A stretch of DNA of 64,000 nt from Absidia repens (GCA_002105175.1 MCGE01000012.1:1178001-1242000), one strand, 5' to 3'. Shown: positions 12,571-23,868, numbered from the stretch's first letter. The notes: generated by a model not told the origin, from the sequence alone. Translations and numbers: made by a program.

Positions 12571-12989
12571 GATTGTCTAAAAAATTTGTATGCAAAGTAA
12601 AAGAGAGAGGAACAAAAAGAAAGAGAAGTGTGGCTTATCTCGCCGCCTTAACTTTTTTTTTTTTTTTTTTTTTACTGTCCTGCATTGATCCGGACCGATC
12701 GGAGTTCTTTTTATTTCTATTTTTATTATCTGGGAGACTCGTTTCCCAACTGTCAAAGAAGCAGCTATCTGATGGAAAACAAAAATCATTAAACTTCTTG
12801 GTGAATGTTTTTATTTTTGATAAATTTTATAACTCTTTCCTCTGAGGATGGTGCAATTCTCCCAGTGCGTTTCAAACATCATATTTTCATGCGCTCATCT
12901 CTGCATATTTTTTCATGCATCTAACGCAGCCATTTCTTCAAACTGTCATGAATCCCTCTCATCATTATATTTAAAATCCCAGTACATTA
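12571..12989. promoter_or_regulatory. UTP25 promoter region
   Basis: Upstream of the UTP25 start on the minus strand. It holds a pyrimidine/purine run (T run at 12653-12673 on the plus strand, thus purine-rich on the coding strand). No defined binding site was identified. Confidence 0.35.
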
Positions 12990-13534
12990 AGTGAACTGCC
13001 GAGCACGACAATTGATCGACATTTAGTTCATTTGTACCTAATTCCTTTTTTATACCCATTCGACAAAATAAACTGAACGTATGGGAGTCAATATAAAATC
13101 AAAATTGCAAACAGATATTTTATTCAGATGTGAACATTTTCAACCATGGCAACTAAACTAAACGGGTCTAATGATAATACTTCTCAAGGCGAGCCAATTG
13201 GGTGTGGGTGTGGGTGGAGTTTGTGTATATGGGATTATCGTGATATAGAATAAACATAAAGTCAAATAAGCTAGTCCAATCAAAGAAGGTAAACTATCTG
13301 ACGATGAGGGATCAACTATTCTACAAGCGAAGGAGCCTAACTAAACTGGATCGGTTTGCTCAATCTTGTCTGCAAAGACAACAAGAGAAGAGAGCAGCCA
13401 AGCTACAAATTTTAAATGGCGGTGATTGATTTTTTGAAATATAACCACCAAGTTGACGATGTTGGACGGCGATGATCGTTGTAAAGAAATCAGGTTGCTT
13501 TTTCAATCCACCTCACAAGAAAGAAAAAAGCCAA
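12990..13534. repeat. Left arm of repeat copy B
   Basis: Matches copy A's left arm in patches: gagcacgacaattg near 13010, ttttattcagatgtgaaca near 13120, caactaaactaaacgggtct near 13150, and tcaactattctacaagcgaa near 13312. Read leftward it ends with an ATCTGAATAAAATAT signal, which is also the sequence found in the rightward arm of other copies. Non-coding. Confidence 0.5.
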
Positions 13535-14330
13535 TTTAAATTCCGCCCAAGTAGATTTAATGTCTCCTCAATTTTTATTTCTCCCCTCCCACATTTTTTT
13601 TTTCTTCACCATTTATTTTCACTGAGGTTATGTTGGACCTAGATTAGTGTCAGGAATAGTTTAGAAGGGGTTTCAGTTCAGGGATTACAACATGCTTGGG
13701 GAAACCCTTTCATTTTAGATCTAGAATTTAGAACCACCGTTAGTTGACTTTTGAAGCCTTCAATAGATTAGCTTAGTATTGGTTTACCGATATCTCGTAC
13801 AAGAGGTCGCTTTTTTTTTATACTATCATCTCTCTTTCGATCAGTGCTGACATTGTTGTACTCCCTGCAGTCTTCTCCATATCCTGTTTAGTATATTAGC
13901 TCTATTTTACAAGCGTTCCAATAGATTAGCGTTGACCATTCCTCAAGTCTCACTTATCCTACCTCCATTAGATCCCTTGTTAGAATGAACCCACCCTCTT
14001 AGTTTAGTGTCTACCATCTTTCTTCAAATAAAAATGTCTTTTTATTACATATCCTCAAATCCATTATATAATGTGTAAACCCATTGTTATAACTATTTTT
14101 TGAGCGTTCTGTCAAATATATTGTTTTTAGCTTACCCATTAAAGCCATTCTCATCCACCCCAAGAGTTCTAGAGACTGGTTTACGGTCCTAGCCCACTTG
14201 ATATGAGATATGGTTCTATTACCGGACTATGATTCATATAACTCAACTTACTCTTTGCCACTAGCATATTCTTCCCTATCCACCAGGGCAGACATATTAT
14301 ACCCTGTTCATCTTTTTTATTGCTTATGGC
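13535..14330 (+). repeat. Dispersed repeat, copy B (right arm)
   Basis: The box is degenerate (ccgcccaagtag, 13543). It is followed by a pyrimidine tract and atgttggacctagattagtg (core at 13642), then gggattacaacatgcttggg and aaaccctttcatttt. It is shorter than copies A, C and D because of internal deletions. The downstream patch ttgttagaatgaaccc, a reduced form of the cttgttacaatgaacc block of other copies, is present near 13980. Confidence 0.7.
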
Positions 14331-14660
14331 AAGAATACAATCCCCGCACCAACCGCATCAACCGTACCTGGATGGACCTTACATCATAGACTCAGGTACT
14401 CCAAAACACATCGATAACAATGTAACATAAAATAAAAGTCATTTTTATTGAGATACTGAAGGTAAAGAAAAAGAAAGAGATAAATCAGAGGAATGTATAC
14501 AGAAAGTCGAAAAAAATCGAGTAAAGTGGGGAATACGCAGGAAGTAAAAAAAAAAAAATCATTTGAGTAAAGAGGGGAATATCTAAAAGCTGATCAAAAA
14601 CTAATAACTATTCGTTAAAGAGGAGGGGATGGGAACGGGAAGAGAGAAATAGGGGAATCA
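14331..14660. other. 3' flank of the PD-(D/E)XK gene
   Basis: On the minus strand, downstream of the stop codon, a polyadenylation-type TCTCAATAAAAATG lies near 14445. Otherwise AT-rich without further features. Confidence 0.4.
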
Positions 14661-14839
14661 TTACTTGGTTCTGTTCCTGTTGTAAAATGATCGGAGACTT
14701 TCAGCGTTCCTAAATCCATGCAATAAGTTTTGTTCATGACCAGTTTTGAGGCAGCGATTCCAGTTCATCCTTCCTATTAGATTCTTCTTGAATTCCATTA
14801 TGAATTCCATATTGGTTTCCTTTTTGCTGTTATTGTTGC

Positions 14840-14871
<32 letters not shown>

Positions 14872-15861
14872 CCGCTGCTGTTGTTTGACTTTTGGCCAAA
14901 GGTGAGCGTGGGGACAGGTTCCAGGGACGAATCAGAATCCACCAGTTCGTATTTACGCTTCACCGATGTGTTGAATTCGATCGCGCGGTGTATCAAATGG
15001 CGCGCTTTGGAGGTACCAGAGACACCAATGAGACTTGCACTCGCTTTTTCAAGTAGCCGTTGATTGTTGGAGCAGAGAATATCGATCACATCCCCAAAGT
15101 CGCTTTCGTGCTCATGCTGCGATTTGACTGCCTTCATTGCAAGGGTGTATAATTGCCGGATGATGGGGTTGTTGGGATGAGAGTGGCCATGAAGAGTTGG
15201 TGACTGTTCGATCAGAAAGGAGGACAATGCTTGCAGAGGCATCAAGTCGTCACAGTCAGGGTCTACGCGTGATAAAGTTGATTTGGAGACAAGAGAACAC
15301 GATTTTGCCCAGAAATCACAAGACTGCAGGGAAGAGAGCCATGGTTTAGTATCATCAGCATATTGGAATTTTTCTATCAATGTGGACGGAGTGACTTTGT
15401 CGATGCATATCACTAAGGCCAATGGATAAGAGTCGTGCACCTGCAACACATTTTGACAATATCGAATCATCCGCTGCATAAAGCTTTCGTTCACCGTCGC
15501 CTGGATTTCCACTAGTATCGGTGGGAGTGTTTTCTGAATCCCAAGTCGAGGAATATACACCACATCGCTACGGCAACCATCACCCCAATCAGTATCAGCA
15601 GTTATGTACGTTCCTGGCGGCACGCCCAAGAGTTCCGAGGTAACCAAGTCAATTACTGTTGATTGTTTGAGTACTGCTTTACTGAATTTGTCCTGTCCTG
15701 GTAATTGGTCCAATGGTAGTCGGAAAAGTAAAAGATCATCAAGGACTATGCGAAGGGAACAGCAAACCATTAGTAACGATATAAACATAAAGGATGTAAA
15801 GTGTAGAAAATGTTGACTTACTATTAGTATCGCCCACATATTCATGTTCAACTTTCGCCAT
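14661..15861 (-). CDS. PD-(D/E)XK nuclease-like protein, probably element-associated
   Basis: Two exons, 15861-15822 and 15745-14661, giving 374 residues. The start MAKVEHEYVGDTN joins in frame to ILDDLLLFRLPLDQLPGQ. An apparent N-terminal extension to 16031 is only the read-through of intron 1 and the 5' flank in another frame. The region GDGCRSDVVYIPR (Asp74) and LPPILVEIQ (Glu93, Gln95) gives a D-x18-E-x-Q arrangement. That is typical of PD-(D/E)XK nucleases of the Rpn/PDDEXK transposase type. The middle and C-terminal parts are not recognised; near the C terminus there is an asparagine run encoded by (AAC)n/(AAT)n. From memory, similar proteins are multicopy in Mucorales genomes; this was not checked. 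The dispersed repeat core starts about 220 bases upstream in the divergent direction, and a fragment of this gene recurs at 59.7 kb beside another repeat copy. Confidence 0.65.
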
Positions 15862-15959
15862 GGTGTAATAATAATAATAAAAGCTCTGGCGCGCCGCTGC
15901 ACCTTTGGAAATCTTTTTAAAGCCTTCCCAATTCTTACCAATGGCAAAAAGATCAATTC
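15862..15959. promoter_or_regulatory. 5' flank of the PD-(D/E)XK gene
   Basis: Short AT-rich interval with an (AAT)n run between the start codon and the repeat box. Probably carries the promoter or 5' UTR of the nuclease-like gene. Confidence 0.35.
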
Positions 15960-16265
15960 AGGCTCCGCACACATGATTTCGATTTTTTTCGGCTCTGTCT
16001 TTTCCCTTTCTTTCTTCTTTTTTTCCTTCATGAAAATCTGAATGATAGGATGGCAAGGCTCATTGAAATACTGGTGATCTAGGATTAGTGTTAGAACTTA
16101 AATTAGAGGCATTTTCAAAAATGCAAAACAAACATCATGGAGAAACCCTTTCATTTTGGGTGTAGGTTTTGCGAACGTCATTAGCATCACCTTAGGAAAT
16201 AGTATCTTGGAATCGTCATTAGTTTAGTATTAGTTTGTCATCGTTTGTATCTCCCTCTGAATAAA
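15960..16265 (+). repeat. Dispersed repeat, copy linked to the nuclease gene (truncated)
   Basis: The box ctccgcacacatg (15963) aligns with tcccgcacacgtg of copy F. A pyrimidine tract follows, then gatctaggattagtgttaga (core at 16083), gagaaaccctttcattttgg and an abrupt end after ctgaataaata near 16265. The downstream two thirds seen in the other copies are absent. This is the only copy with an intact gene attached to the left side of the box. Confidence 0.7.
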
Positions 16266-17021
16266 TATTACTTTTTTTTATCATTAGTTTCTCTGTTGTA
16301 CGTTTACATCCTGAGCTTTATCGAACGTGTATACATGTGCATAGGAAAAAAAAGTGTGTGTATATATGAAAAGGAACGGATTGGGTATTATGGTAACCTC
16401 TTCGACCAACTCATGTATACTCTATAAGTTTATGCGTATAAAAAAAAAGGCATGTGTTTGTGTGAAAAAACAGTTATTACAGTGTATTTTGTTGTTGTGG
16501 GGTATATTGAGCAGCGAAGTTGAGGATAGTATTAGTTGTGTAGCTAGGGATCAAAAATGTTCAATATAACTGATGTCAAGGGGGGGGGAATGGCGTTTGT
16601 GAAGTGTGGGTTTTGGTGGTATGGGGTTAGATGCCTGAGCTATTTCACACTTTGGTGGGAGCTCCTTGCCCAACCGTCGTGTTCAGCGCTCCGTCGATTA
16701 TGAAAATATTTTGAAAAAAAGATGGACGTCTCCGCCATTTCGCACTATGGTGGGCAGCCTCTTGGGGCCCAACCGTCGTTGCTCAGCGCACCGTCTGAAA
16801 AAATTAATAAAAAGACGTATAGGAAGGTAGGGACAGCCTGAAAAAACGACAGACATCTAATCTCTTTTGCACAGAAATAGGTGATATATTTAAACGCCGC
16901 TTGTCTCCATTTGTCTCCATTCACGCTACCATTTCAATAAATCCAATTTTTTGCGTTTCTTTTTTTTCACACTTTTTTTTTTTATAAAGAAAAACCGGTT
17001 GACTAGCCCAATCATCAAACA
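16266..17021 (+). promoter_or_regulatory. Upstream region of DUG2, with a duplicated ~55-bp block
   Basis: Two imperfect direct repeats, at about 16643-16700 and 16737-16795, share ttggtgggagctccttgccc against atggtgggcagcctcttggg, then caaccgtcgt and cagcgc(t/a)ccgtc. They lie 230-380 bases before the DUG2 start. A TATATTTAAACGCC stretch (about 16883-16896) follows, and then a pyrimidine-rich leader. The duplicated block is GC-richer than its surroundings and is a candidate upstream activating sequence. Confidence 0.5.
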
Positions 17022-18330
17022 ATGGGTTACCAATCTCCTGACCTTAGAACAGATAGTCCTACGCCATTAGGTATACACATTAACTCCTGCACGAAAATAT
17101 TCATCTACTCAAATCTGTTTTTATTTCATTTCTAATAGGCAGTATCTCGAAATTCAATATCCCAAACCCTGCGTACCCAGCAAAGTGTGTTCATACCATC
17201 TCCCAAGAAGACGATAACTCTGTACTATCCTTGGCATCCAGCAAAAAGTATCTTTTTAGTGGTAGCCAAAGCTCCAAGATCCATGCAAGTTGAACAGCCC
17301 AGAGGGATCGTGATTCAAACAAAATGGACCATAGATTGATCTAATCTTCTATTGTTTTTAAAATAGGTATGGGATTTGCAAACGTTTTCCTTGGTCAAAG
17401 TATTAGAGGGTCATCGTGGAAGTGTACTTGGACTCTCTTTATCAGCCGATCAACATTGGCTCTTTAGTTGCTCTGGTGACGGAACGGTGCGTGTTTGGGA
17501 TACCGAAACATTGAACTGTGCTTATTTGATACAATCATGTCATGATGTGGGTGATATATTTTCGGTAGTGTATTCCGATCTCTCCAACATGTTTATCTTT
17601 GGTAGTCAAAATACAAGTATACAGGTTAGTTCCATTACAGATTATATGTAAGTGATTTTTCTGAGGGTTAACCTTTTTTTTTTTTTGTAGTGGTATGATT
17701 TTGCTGATCCACAAACACATGGTGCAACCACCGACGTCCCAGTCATCCCTATCTCTCTTCGAAGTAATCAGAAATCCAAGTTTTTTGATGTGGACTCTGA
17801 CGGTTATGATGAATTCAACCACGACGCGGCTTTGGATAAAGATGTCATCAAGTGTGTGATCCGTGAAAAAAATGTCTGTATGAACGCTCATGATGGTTAT
17901 GTCTACTGTTTATTGCATTCAACAAATGTACCCAATTTGGATGGCGAGGTGATTATCAGCGGTAAGTCAATTGTTGTGATTTGATATAAAAGTGTATGTG
18001 GAAATTTCACTAGGATGCGGGTTACTCATTCCCCCCCCCTTTTTTTTTTATTTTATTTTTAGGCTCTGGGGATGGTGATGTCAAGGTAAGCAAAAATGAC
18101 AGCATTCTATTAATTATCCACGATACTCATTTGGGGCTTTACTAGATTTGGGCTATTGAAAATGGTGGCCTGAAACATTTACGTACTCTCACTGGCAACT
18201 CGGATAAAGGCGTGCTCAGTTTAACCTTGTCCGATGATGGGTATTTATTCTGTGGTGTACAAGGCGGTGATGTGCAAATATGGGATCTCGAAACTGTAAG
18301 TGAGAAATAGATATACAAGGCAATGCCAGC

Positions 18331-18366
<36 letters not shown>

Positions 18367-20718
18367 AAATTTGTAAGAGAAAACTAACATCCTTATATTT
18401 TAGTATCAAATGATTCGATCCGTTATGGCTCATTCGGTAAGCTTGCATATTCGCTAGTATCATAATTAGCTTTTATTCACTCATTTTTACCAACTTGAAT
18501 AGGATGATGTTTTGGCAGTATCACTACAGGGTCCTGGTTTGATCAGTGCTTCAGCAGATGGAACAGTCAAAGTAATATTAATGAAAATATCGACTTAATG
18601 ACAGCTTGATGACTTACATTGTTTCGATTTAGGTTTGGAGCGAAGGGTTTGAATTCAGAGAGGCAATGACGGATCATGAAGGCTTTGTACTATCTATGAC
18701 ATCTTCCAAGGATTATCTCATTACTGGCAGCAGCGATCATTCCATCAAGGTAACTAAAATATCATTTACGGCATTAGGGGTGTGTCTTAATTGATTTGTA
18801 CAACCTGTTATAGTTTTGGAGCGTCTCAGTCTTATCACCTGTACCCGAACACTTTAGACGAAATTCAGTATCACAAAGCGAGCTCTCTAGTGGTAAGACG
18901 GGAAAAAAAGAAGTGGTAGGGGACGGATTGAACCATTGGTCTGATTTCTTTTATTGGCGTGAATACAGACACCTTACTTTACTCATTGGATCGATGGGTC
19001 AGCATGCGAACAGTCAGTGGCAATGTCAAATACATGGAAGAATGCAGACGTGGTGCTCGGTTCTTGAAAAACATTTTACAACAACTGGGTGCTGTTAGTC
19101 GAATGGTAAGAAAGAACAAAAAAAGTTGTCAACTGAACTATTTAGTAGTATCGTATGGACTTGCTGATTCTGACTTCGCTTAATAGATTCCCGGTGCAAG
19201 TGGAAGAAATCCTTTGGTGTATGGCCGATTTGCTGGGAAACGCTCTAGCGAAGAAGAGGACCAAGACAAGAAGATTCCTACGGTGTTGATTTATGGCCAT
19301 TACGATGTCATTGCTGCTGAAAACGAAAATGACGATTGGCAGAGTGATCCATTTAAGCTCACAGGCAAAAATGGATATCTTTACGGACGAGGAACAAGTG
19401 ATAACAAGGTAATTGTGAAAAAAGAATCACCACTGACGGGTCTTCTGTGTACCAACGAAAAGACTCAATTGTATACTATCTAATAGGGCCCTATATTAGC
19501 GTGTATTTTTGCGGTCAACGAATTACTCAAGGAAGGCTTACTGGATGTCAATGTGATTCTTTTGATCGAAGGCGAAGAAGAAAGTGGTAGTGTTGGCTTT
19601 TACGATGCCGTCAATCAACACAAGGTACATTAGAAACAAACAAAGAATATTCTGCAATTTTACTCCTCAATTGACTTGACTCTATTTTTGTTTAGGATTT
19701 GTTTAAAGATGTGGATATGATCTTGTTAAGGTAAGATTCAGGACAAAAGAAAAGGGAAAAAAGACTCCCGCTTCATTGAACGTTTTCCCATTTTATTCAT
19801 AGTAACTCTTACTGGCTTGGCGAAGATGTGCCTTGTTTGACCTATGGTTTACGTGGCGTCATGCATGCATCCATTGCGGTAAAAAATAAAAAAAAAAGAG
19901 GGATGATAGTGAGGGGTGTTGACAAAAAGTCATACAAACATGATCGACAAATTCTGACGATTCTCAATAGATCTCCAACACTAGGGCAGATCTGCACTCA
20001 GGGGTGGAAGGTGGCGCTGTTTCTGAACCATTGATTGACATGATCCATGTACTTGGTCAGCTGGTGGACAATAACAAAAAGGTGCTTATTCCTGGTAAAA
20101 CAATGAAAAGATAAAACTATTCAATATATTTTTTTACTTTGCTAACGTGCCATTTGATAGGATTTTATGATAATGTACGACCCGTCACAGTCGCCGAAGA
20201 AAAGCTTTATGATCCCATTATTGATTGGTTGAAAACGTAAATCTGGAATACATATGATATATAATAATATACATTTATCAATTCTTGTGTGGTTTTTTTT
20301 TTCCTAGGTCAAAATGTGGAGAATCCAGTAGCCGCGCTCAGCATTCAACCATCACATCTCCAACACAATCCTCGATAGCTGTCAAAAAGGAAGGTCTGAG
20401 CCATGGCGATGAAGCAGCTTGCACTGAAATGATCAAGAACGAACTCATGGCTCGATGGCGATATCCTACCATGACTGTACACAAAATCGACGTATCAATG
20501 AACAACCCAACCATTATCCCAAGAAGTGCCAAGGCCGCAGTCAGTATGCGTGTTGTTCCTGACCAAGATATTAGTCAGATTTGTCAACACTTTGAAGAAT
20601 ATGTCCGAAAAGCATTTGCTGCTACAGGATCAGAAAATGATATTGAGGTAAGAAAAAAAGAAAGGTGACAGGGAACTGAAATATGAGTAAAGAACTCAGT
20701 TGTTTATTGATTACGTAT

Positions 20719-20751
<33 letters not shown>

Positions 20752-21071
20752 AGATCGATATCCAAAGCGCTTCCGAATACTGGCTTGGAAATCCTGACAG
20801 CGAATACTTCAAGGCGGTAGAACGGGCGATCGAACATGAATGGAACATCAAGCCTTTATATATTCGGGAAGGTGGATCTATTCCTGCTGTGCGGTGGTTA
20901 GAAAAGTTTTGCAATGCTCCGGCGGTACACCTCCCCATGGGTCAAGCCTCTGATCAAGCCCATTTACACAACGAACGCATCCGTCTACGCAACCTTCATG
21001 CTGGGCGACACATTGTTAAGCATCTTTTACGACACTTGCCTAGATCATCCTCCCCTTCTACTTCCCCATAG
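17022..21071 (+). CDS. DUG2: Glutathione-degradosome subunit Dug2 (WD40 repeats plus M20 metallopeptidase)
   Basis: Nineteen exons: 17022-17070, 17139-17284, 17367-17624, 17691-17961, 18063-18085, 18146-18295, 18404-18436, 18503-18571, 18633-18749, 18814-18892, 18969-19105, 19187-19408, 19487-19624, 19696-19730, 19803-19878, 19971-20094, 20161-20236, 20308-20647 and 20754-21071; 886 residues. Residues 1-390 form WD40 repeats (GHRGSVLGLSLS, SCSGDGTVRVWDTE, ITGSSDHSIKFWSVS). The rest is an M20 peptidase: VLIYGHYDVIAAE, YLYGRGTSDNKGP, LLIEGEEESGS, and a C-terminal ASDQAHLHNE carrying the last metal ligand. In yeast Dug2 pairs with the amidotransferase Dug3 to break down cytosolic glutathione. 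Intron 2 has a GC-AG boundary (GCAAGT donor), required by the frame. Exon 5 is only 23 nt and exon 7 only 33 nt. Confidence 0.93.
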
Positions 21072-21370
21072 TGTCTAGTTTTATTATTTTTATATATCAT
21101 CTTTTTATCCAATATATTATTTTGGTTTACCTTTTGATTTTACTTTATCCTGTCACAAGATCTCACATCCTCACTCCACCCATTCTATTTTATCATTTCT
21201 GCATTACTTGAACTGAAAAATAAAAATCATTTTTTAAAATCCAGCTGAATTTTTTCTCTTACTGTGTGTATTTTTGTTTCCCAAAAACTTTTTGTTTTTT
21301 TTTTTTATTCCCTCACTTTTTTTCCATACTTTTTTTTTTTTGTATTCAACGGGTTTATACCAACTATACA
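21072..21370. other. DUG2 3' end and MTG2 promoter
   Basis: A tandem gene spacing of only 300 bases. An AATAAA-type signal lies near 21219. Several long T runs (21294-21348) form a pyrimidine-rich leader immediately before the MTG2 start, a common transcription-start context in fungi. Confidence 0.45.
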
Positions 21371-22915
21371 ATGCTGTTATCTGCGACTCGTCAACGTGGT
21401 TTATGGACCTCCTTACAACGCCCATCTTTCCTATGTATACATTCATGTCGTATCCATTCAACAAATTATCTTTGGCAGGATCAAGACGATCAACGGAAAC
21501 GGCGATCCATAGATTATAAACTACGCGGCAAGGTAAGCTAGTTCCCTGCATGGCGTTTTACATCTTATCTATTCTGAAGTGATAGAAGCAGTGTGCTCAT
21601 TGGATGCTCATTCCGATTTTCTGTTTTTCTTTTTGTCTAGGGTCGACAATTTGTAGATTTTATGCGTGTGGTAGCGCGCGGTGGGAATGGCGGCGATGGG
21701 TGTGTGTCGTTCCATCGTGAAAAGTTTTTGGCCAAAGGACCTCCCAATGGCGGCAATGGTGGACGTGGGGGCAGCGTCATTATTCGAGCCAGCAGCGACG
21801 AAACGACATTACGACGTCTAGGCAGGGCATGTACGGCGAAACGTGGTGAAAATGGGCTTGGTGGTGGTCGGCATGGAACAAAGGGCGACGATTTGGTAAT
21901 CCAAGTACCTGTAGGCACCATTGTACGTGAAGTAGCACCTGCATCAACAACCAATGCCGATGAGGAAGAGGAAGAGGAACTGGACGAACGAGAAAAACGA
22001 GACAAGCGATGGGTATACTATCCCCGTATGGACCCTGATCAACATGAACACGAACTGGCTTCAACGGGCCGCAAGAACTACTTTTTGGAAGCCGAGCGCA
22101 TGATGGATGAAGAGGAAAAATATTTAAAATGGCGTGAACGCAAAGAGCGACAACAAGGTGCTATCTATGCGGATTTGGCCGAACATGACCAGCAAGTGAT
22201 TGTATGTTATGGTGGACTGGGTGGCTATGGCAATCCTCATTTTTTGACGACGGACAACCGATCACCAAAATGGGCAACACGCGGGCGTGCTGGTGAACAA
22301 CGTGCCTTGACCTTGGAACTCAAGACCATTGCGGATATTGGGTTGGTGGGATTACCGAATGCGGGCAAGTCGACACTTTTGGGCTCGATCTCCAATGCAC
22401 ATCCAAAACAAGCGGCATATGCATTCACCACCCTTCATCCTTTTGTGGGCACAGTGGATTATGCGGATCAATATCAATTGACGGTGGCGGATATTCCGGG
22501 ACTGATTCAAGGTGCACATCGCAATGTCGGTTTGGGGCATGCTTTTTTACGACACGTGGAACGAGCAAAACTCTTGGTATACGTCGTGGATCTCGGTGGC
22601 GACGCCCCTTGGGATGATTTGAAGATCTTACAGAACGAATTGGAACAATACCGCCCGGGTTTGACAAAACGACAATCCTTGATTGTTGCCAACAAGGCGG
22701 ATCAAGTGGCAATGGCAAAAGGCAATCTGGCCATTCTCGAAGAAAAGGTGCGTGCTGACAAGATTCCTGTGGTGCCAGTCTCCGCGAAATATGAAAAGAA
22801 TATCCTGAAGCTGACCGCTATTCTCCGAAAAAATGTGGAACGCATCAGACAACAAGAAACTGAACAACGACAACACCAACAACAACAACAGCATGATTTG
22901 GATGATCAAGATTAG
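21371..22915 (+). CDS. MTG2: Mitochondrial Obg-family GTPase (Mtg2)
   Basis: Two exons, 21371-21532 and 21641-22915; 478 residues. The first about 50 residues are Arg/Ser/Leu-rich and lack acidic residues at the very start (MLLSATRQRGLWTSLQRPS), as for a mitochondrial presequence. The Obg domain follows from about residue 55 (ARGGNGGDGCVSFHREKF, GPPNGGNGGRGGSV). It is interrupted by a charged insertion of about 80 residues rich in Glu/Lys/Arg before the closing VCYGGLGGYGNPHF. The G domain has G1 GLPNAGKST (about 290), G3 DIPGL (about 338), G4 NKAD (about 404) and G5 SAK (about 434). The C-terminal tail is Gln-rich. In yeast Mtg2 is an inner-membrane-associated GTPase for assembly of the mitochondrial large ribosomal subunit. 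Confidence is high for the family and good for the organelle. Confidence 0.93.
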
Positions 22916-23543
22916 TTTAGATGTCTTGTAGTATATATATATATAGTTGTATATCGTTTGTTTGTTTTTTTTTGTCAAAATGATAATAAAAGATTTGAGT
23001 TTTATTGCATGAAAAAATATTATTGAATATGATAGGGGTGATTATTAGGGGGGGGGGATGGTCTGTACTATAGTATAAATAGAAAAGGTTTGAAATGTAT
23101 ATATTATGAGAAAGAGGGACTAGCATGGGGAAAGTCTATACAACTTGATCGATTCTATTTTGATTGGCAACAATGTATTCCGATTTTTGGCTCGGCGAAG
23201 AACCATGTATAAGATAGTATCAATTGTATATGATTATAATAGAAAACTTTTGATTTTTATTGATAAAAAAAGTAATGTTTGGGTGTGAAGACTATACTAG
23301 AATGTAGTTGGACTGGATACGTGGGACTAGTTGTATATAAAAAACAATGGATGTAGAGATCTATCACTACGGAATGGGATGGGGGTAGGGGAGAATTTGT
23401 TGGTCATAAAGAGATATATTATAGGTCAGATCTGTTGGTGTTGGCATTGATGGCGCTGATGGATGATGGTGGTGATGGATGATAATAAAATGGCGGGTTG
23501 GCGAAGAATCGTGTGAACTGTATTCATCGATCGGGGAACGAGT
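22916..23543. terminator. Convergent 3' region between MTG2 and a small minus-strand gene
   Basis: About 630 bases between converging genes. Two near-palindromic polyadenylation-like blocks are visible: one near 22983-23010 (aataaaagatttgagttttatt) and one near 23240-23265 (aacttttgatttttattgat). A G run occurs at 23050-23059. No gene was recognised; a shifted-frame open frame at 23426-23662 is a shadow of the small gene. Confidence 0.4.
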
Positions 23544-23868
23544 CTACTGAGAAAGAGCAGCTTGTTGTTGAGCGATTTCTTCGGCGCGTGCGCGGTTTTT
23601 GAGGAGAAGATCCTTCTTGCCGGCCATTTGAGCGTTTTGCCGTTCTTGCAAGTTGTAAACAAAGTATCCTACACTACCAAAAACAGTGGCAGCTAAAGCG
23701 TGGCTACTGGGATCTAATGAAAAGCGTGAGACATTTATTTATTTAATATTGTGGAAGGTTGCCTTGTATCTTACTAGAGAGGAGGGGACGCTTTTGAAGG
23801 CCAAGGGCATATGTACGGACAAGAACGCCAAAGGCAGCAAAGCCGGAGACAGAAGTGAGAATGGACAT
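23544..23868 (-). CDS. Small protein of 87 residues, possibly mitochondrial, unrecognised
   Basis: Two exons, 23868-23775 and 23713-23544, with a clean GTAAGA donor and an ATTAG acceptor. The frame reads MSILTSVSGFAAFGVLVRTY, a first hydrophobic helix (about residues 4-25), then after a short loop LAATVFGSVGYFVYNLQERQ, a second helix (about 38-54). A charged and Gln/Ala-rich tail follows with KKDLLLKNRARAEEIAQQQ. Two helices, Gly in the helices and a basic/Gln tail resemble small inner-membrane accessory proteins (complex I or HIG1-like types). I could not match it to a named family. The ORF is too short for a 100-residue cutoff but its splicing and composition look real. Confidence 0.6.

Noticed and set aside
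14825..14880. TTG-repeat array as a CRISPR-like or tandem repeat locus
   Set aside because: It is the codon repeat encoding the asparagine run of the nuclease-like protein.
15862..16031. N-terminal extension of the PD-(D/E)XK protein to a 456-residue frame
   Set aside because: The extra residues come from reading through intron 1 and the 5' flank in the wrong frame. The spliced start MAKVEHEYVGDTN joins the conserved ILDDLLLF segment in frame.
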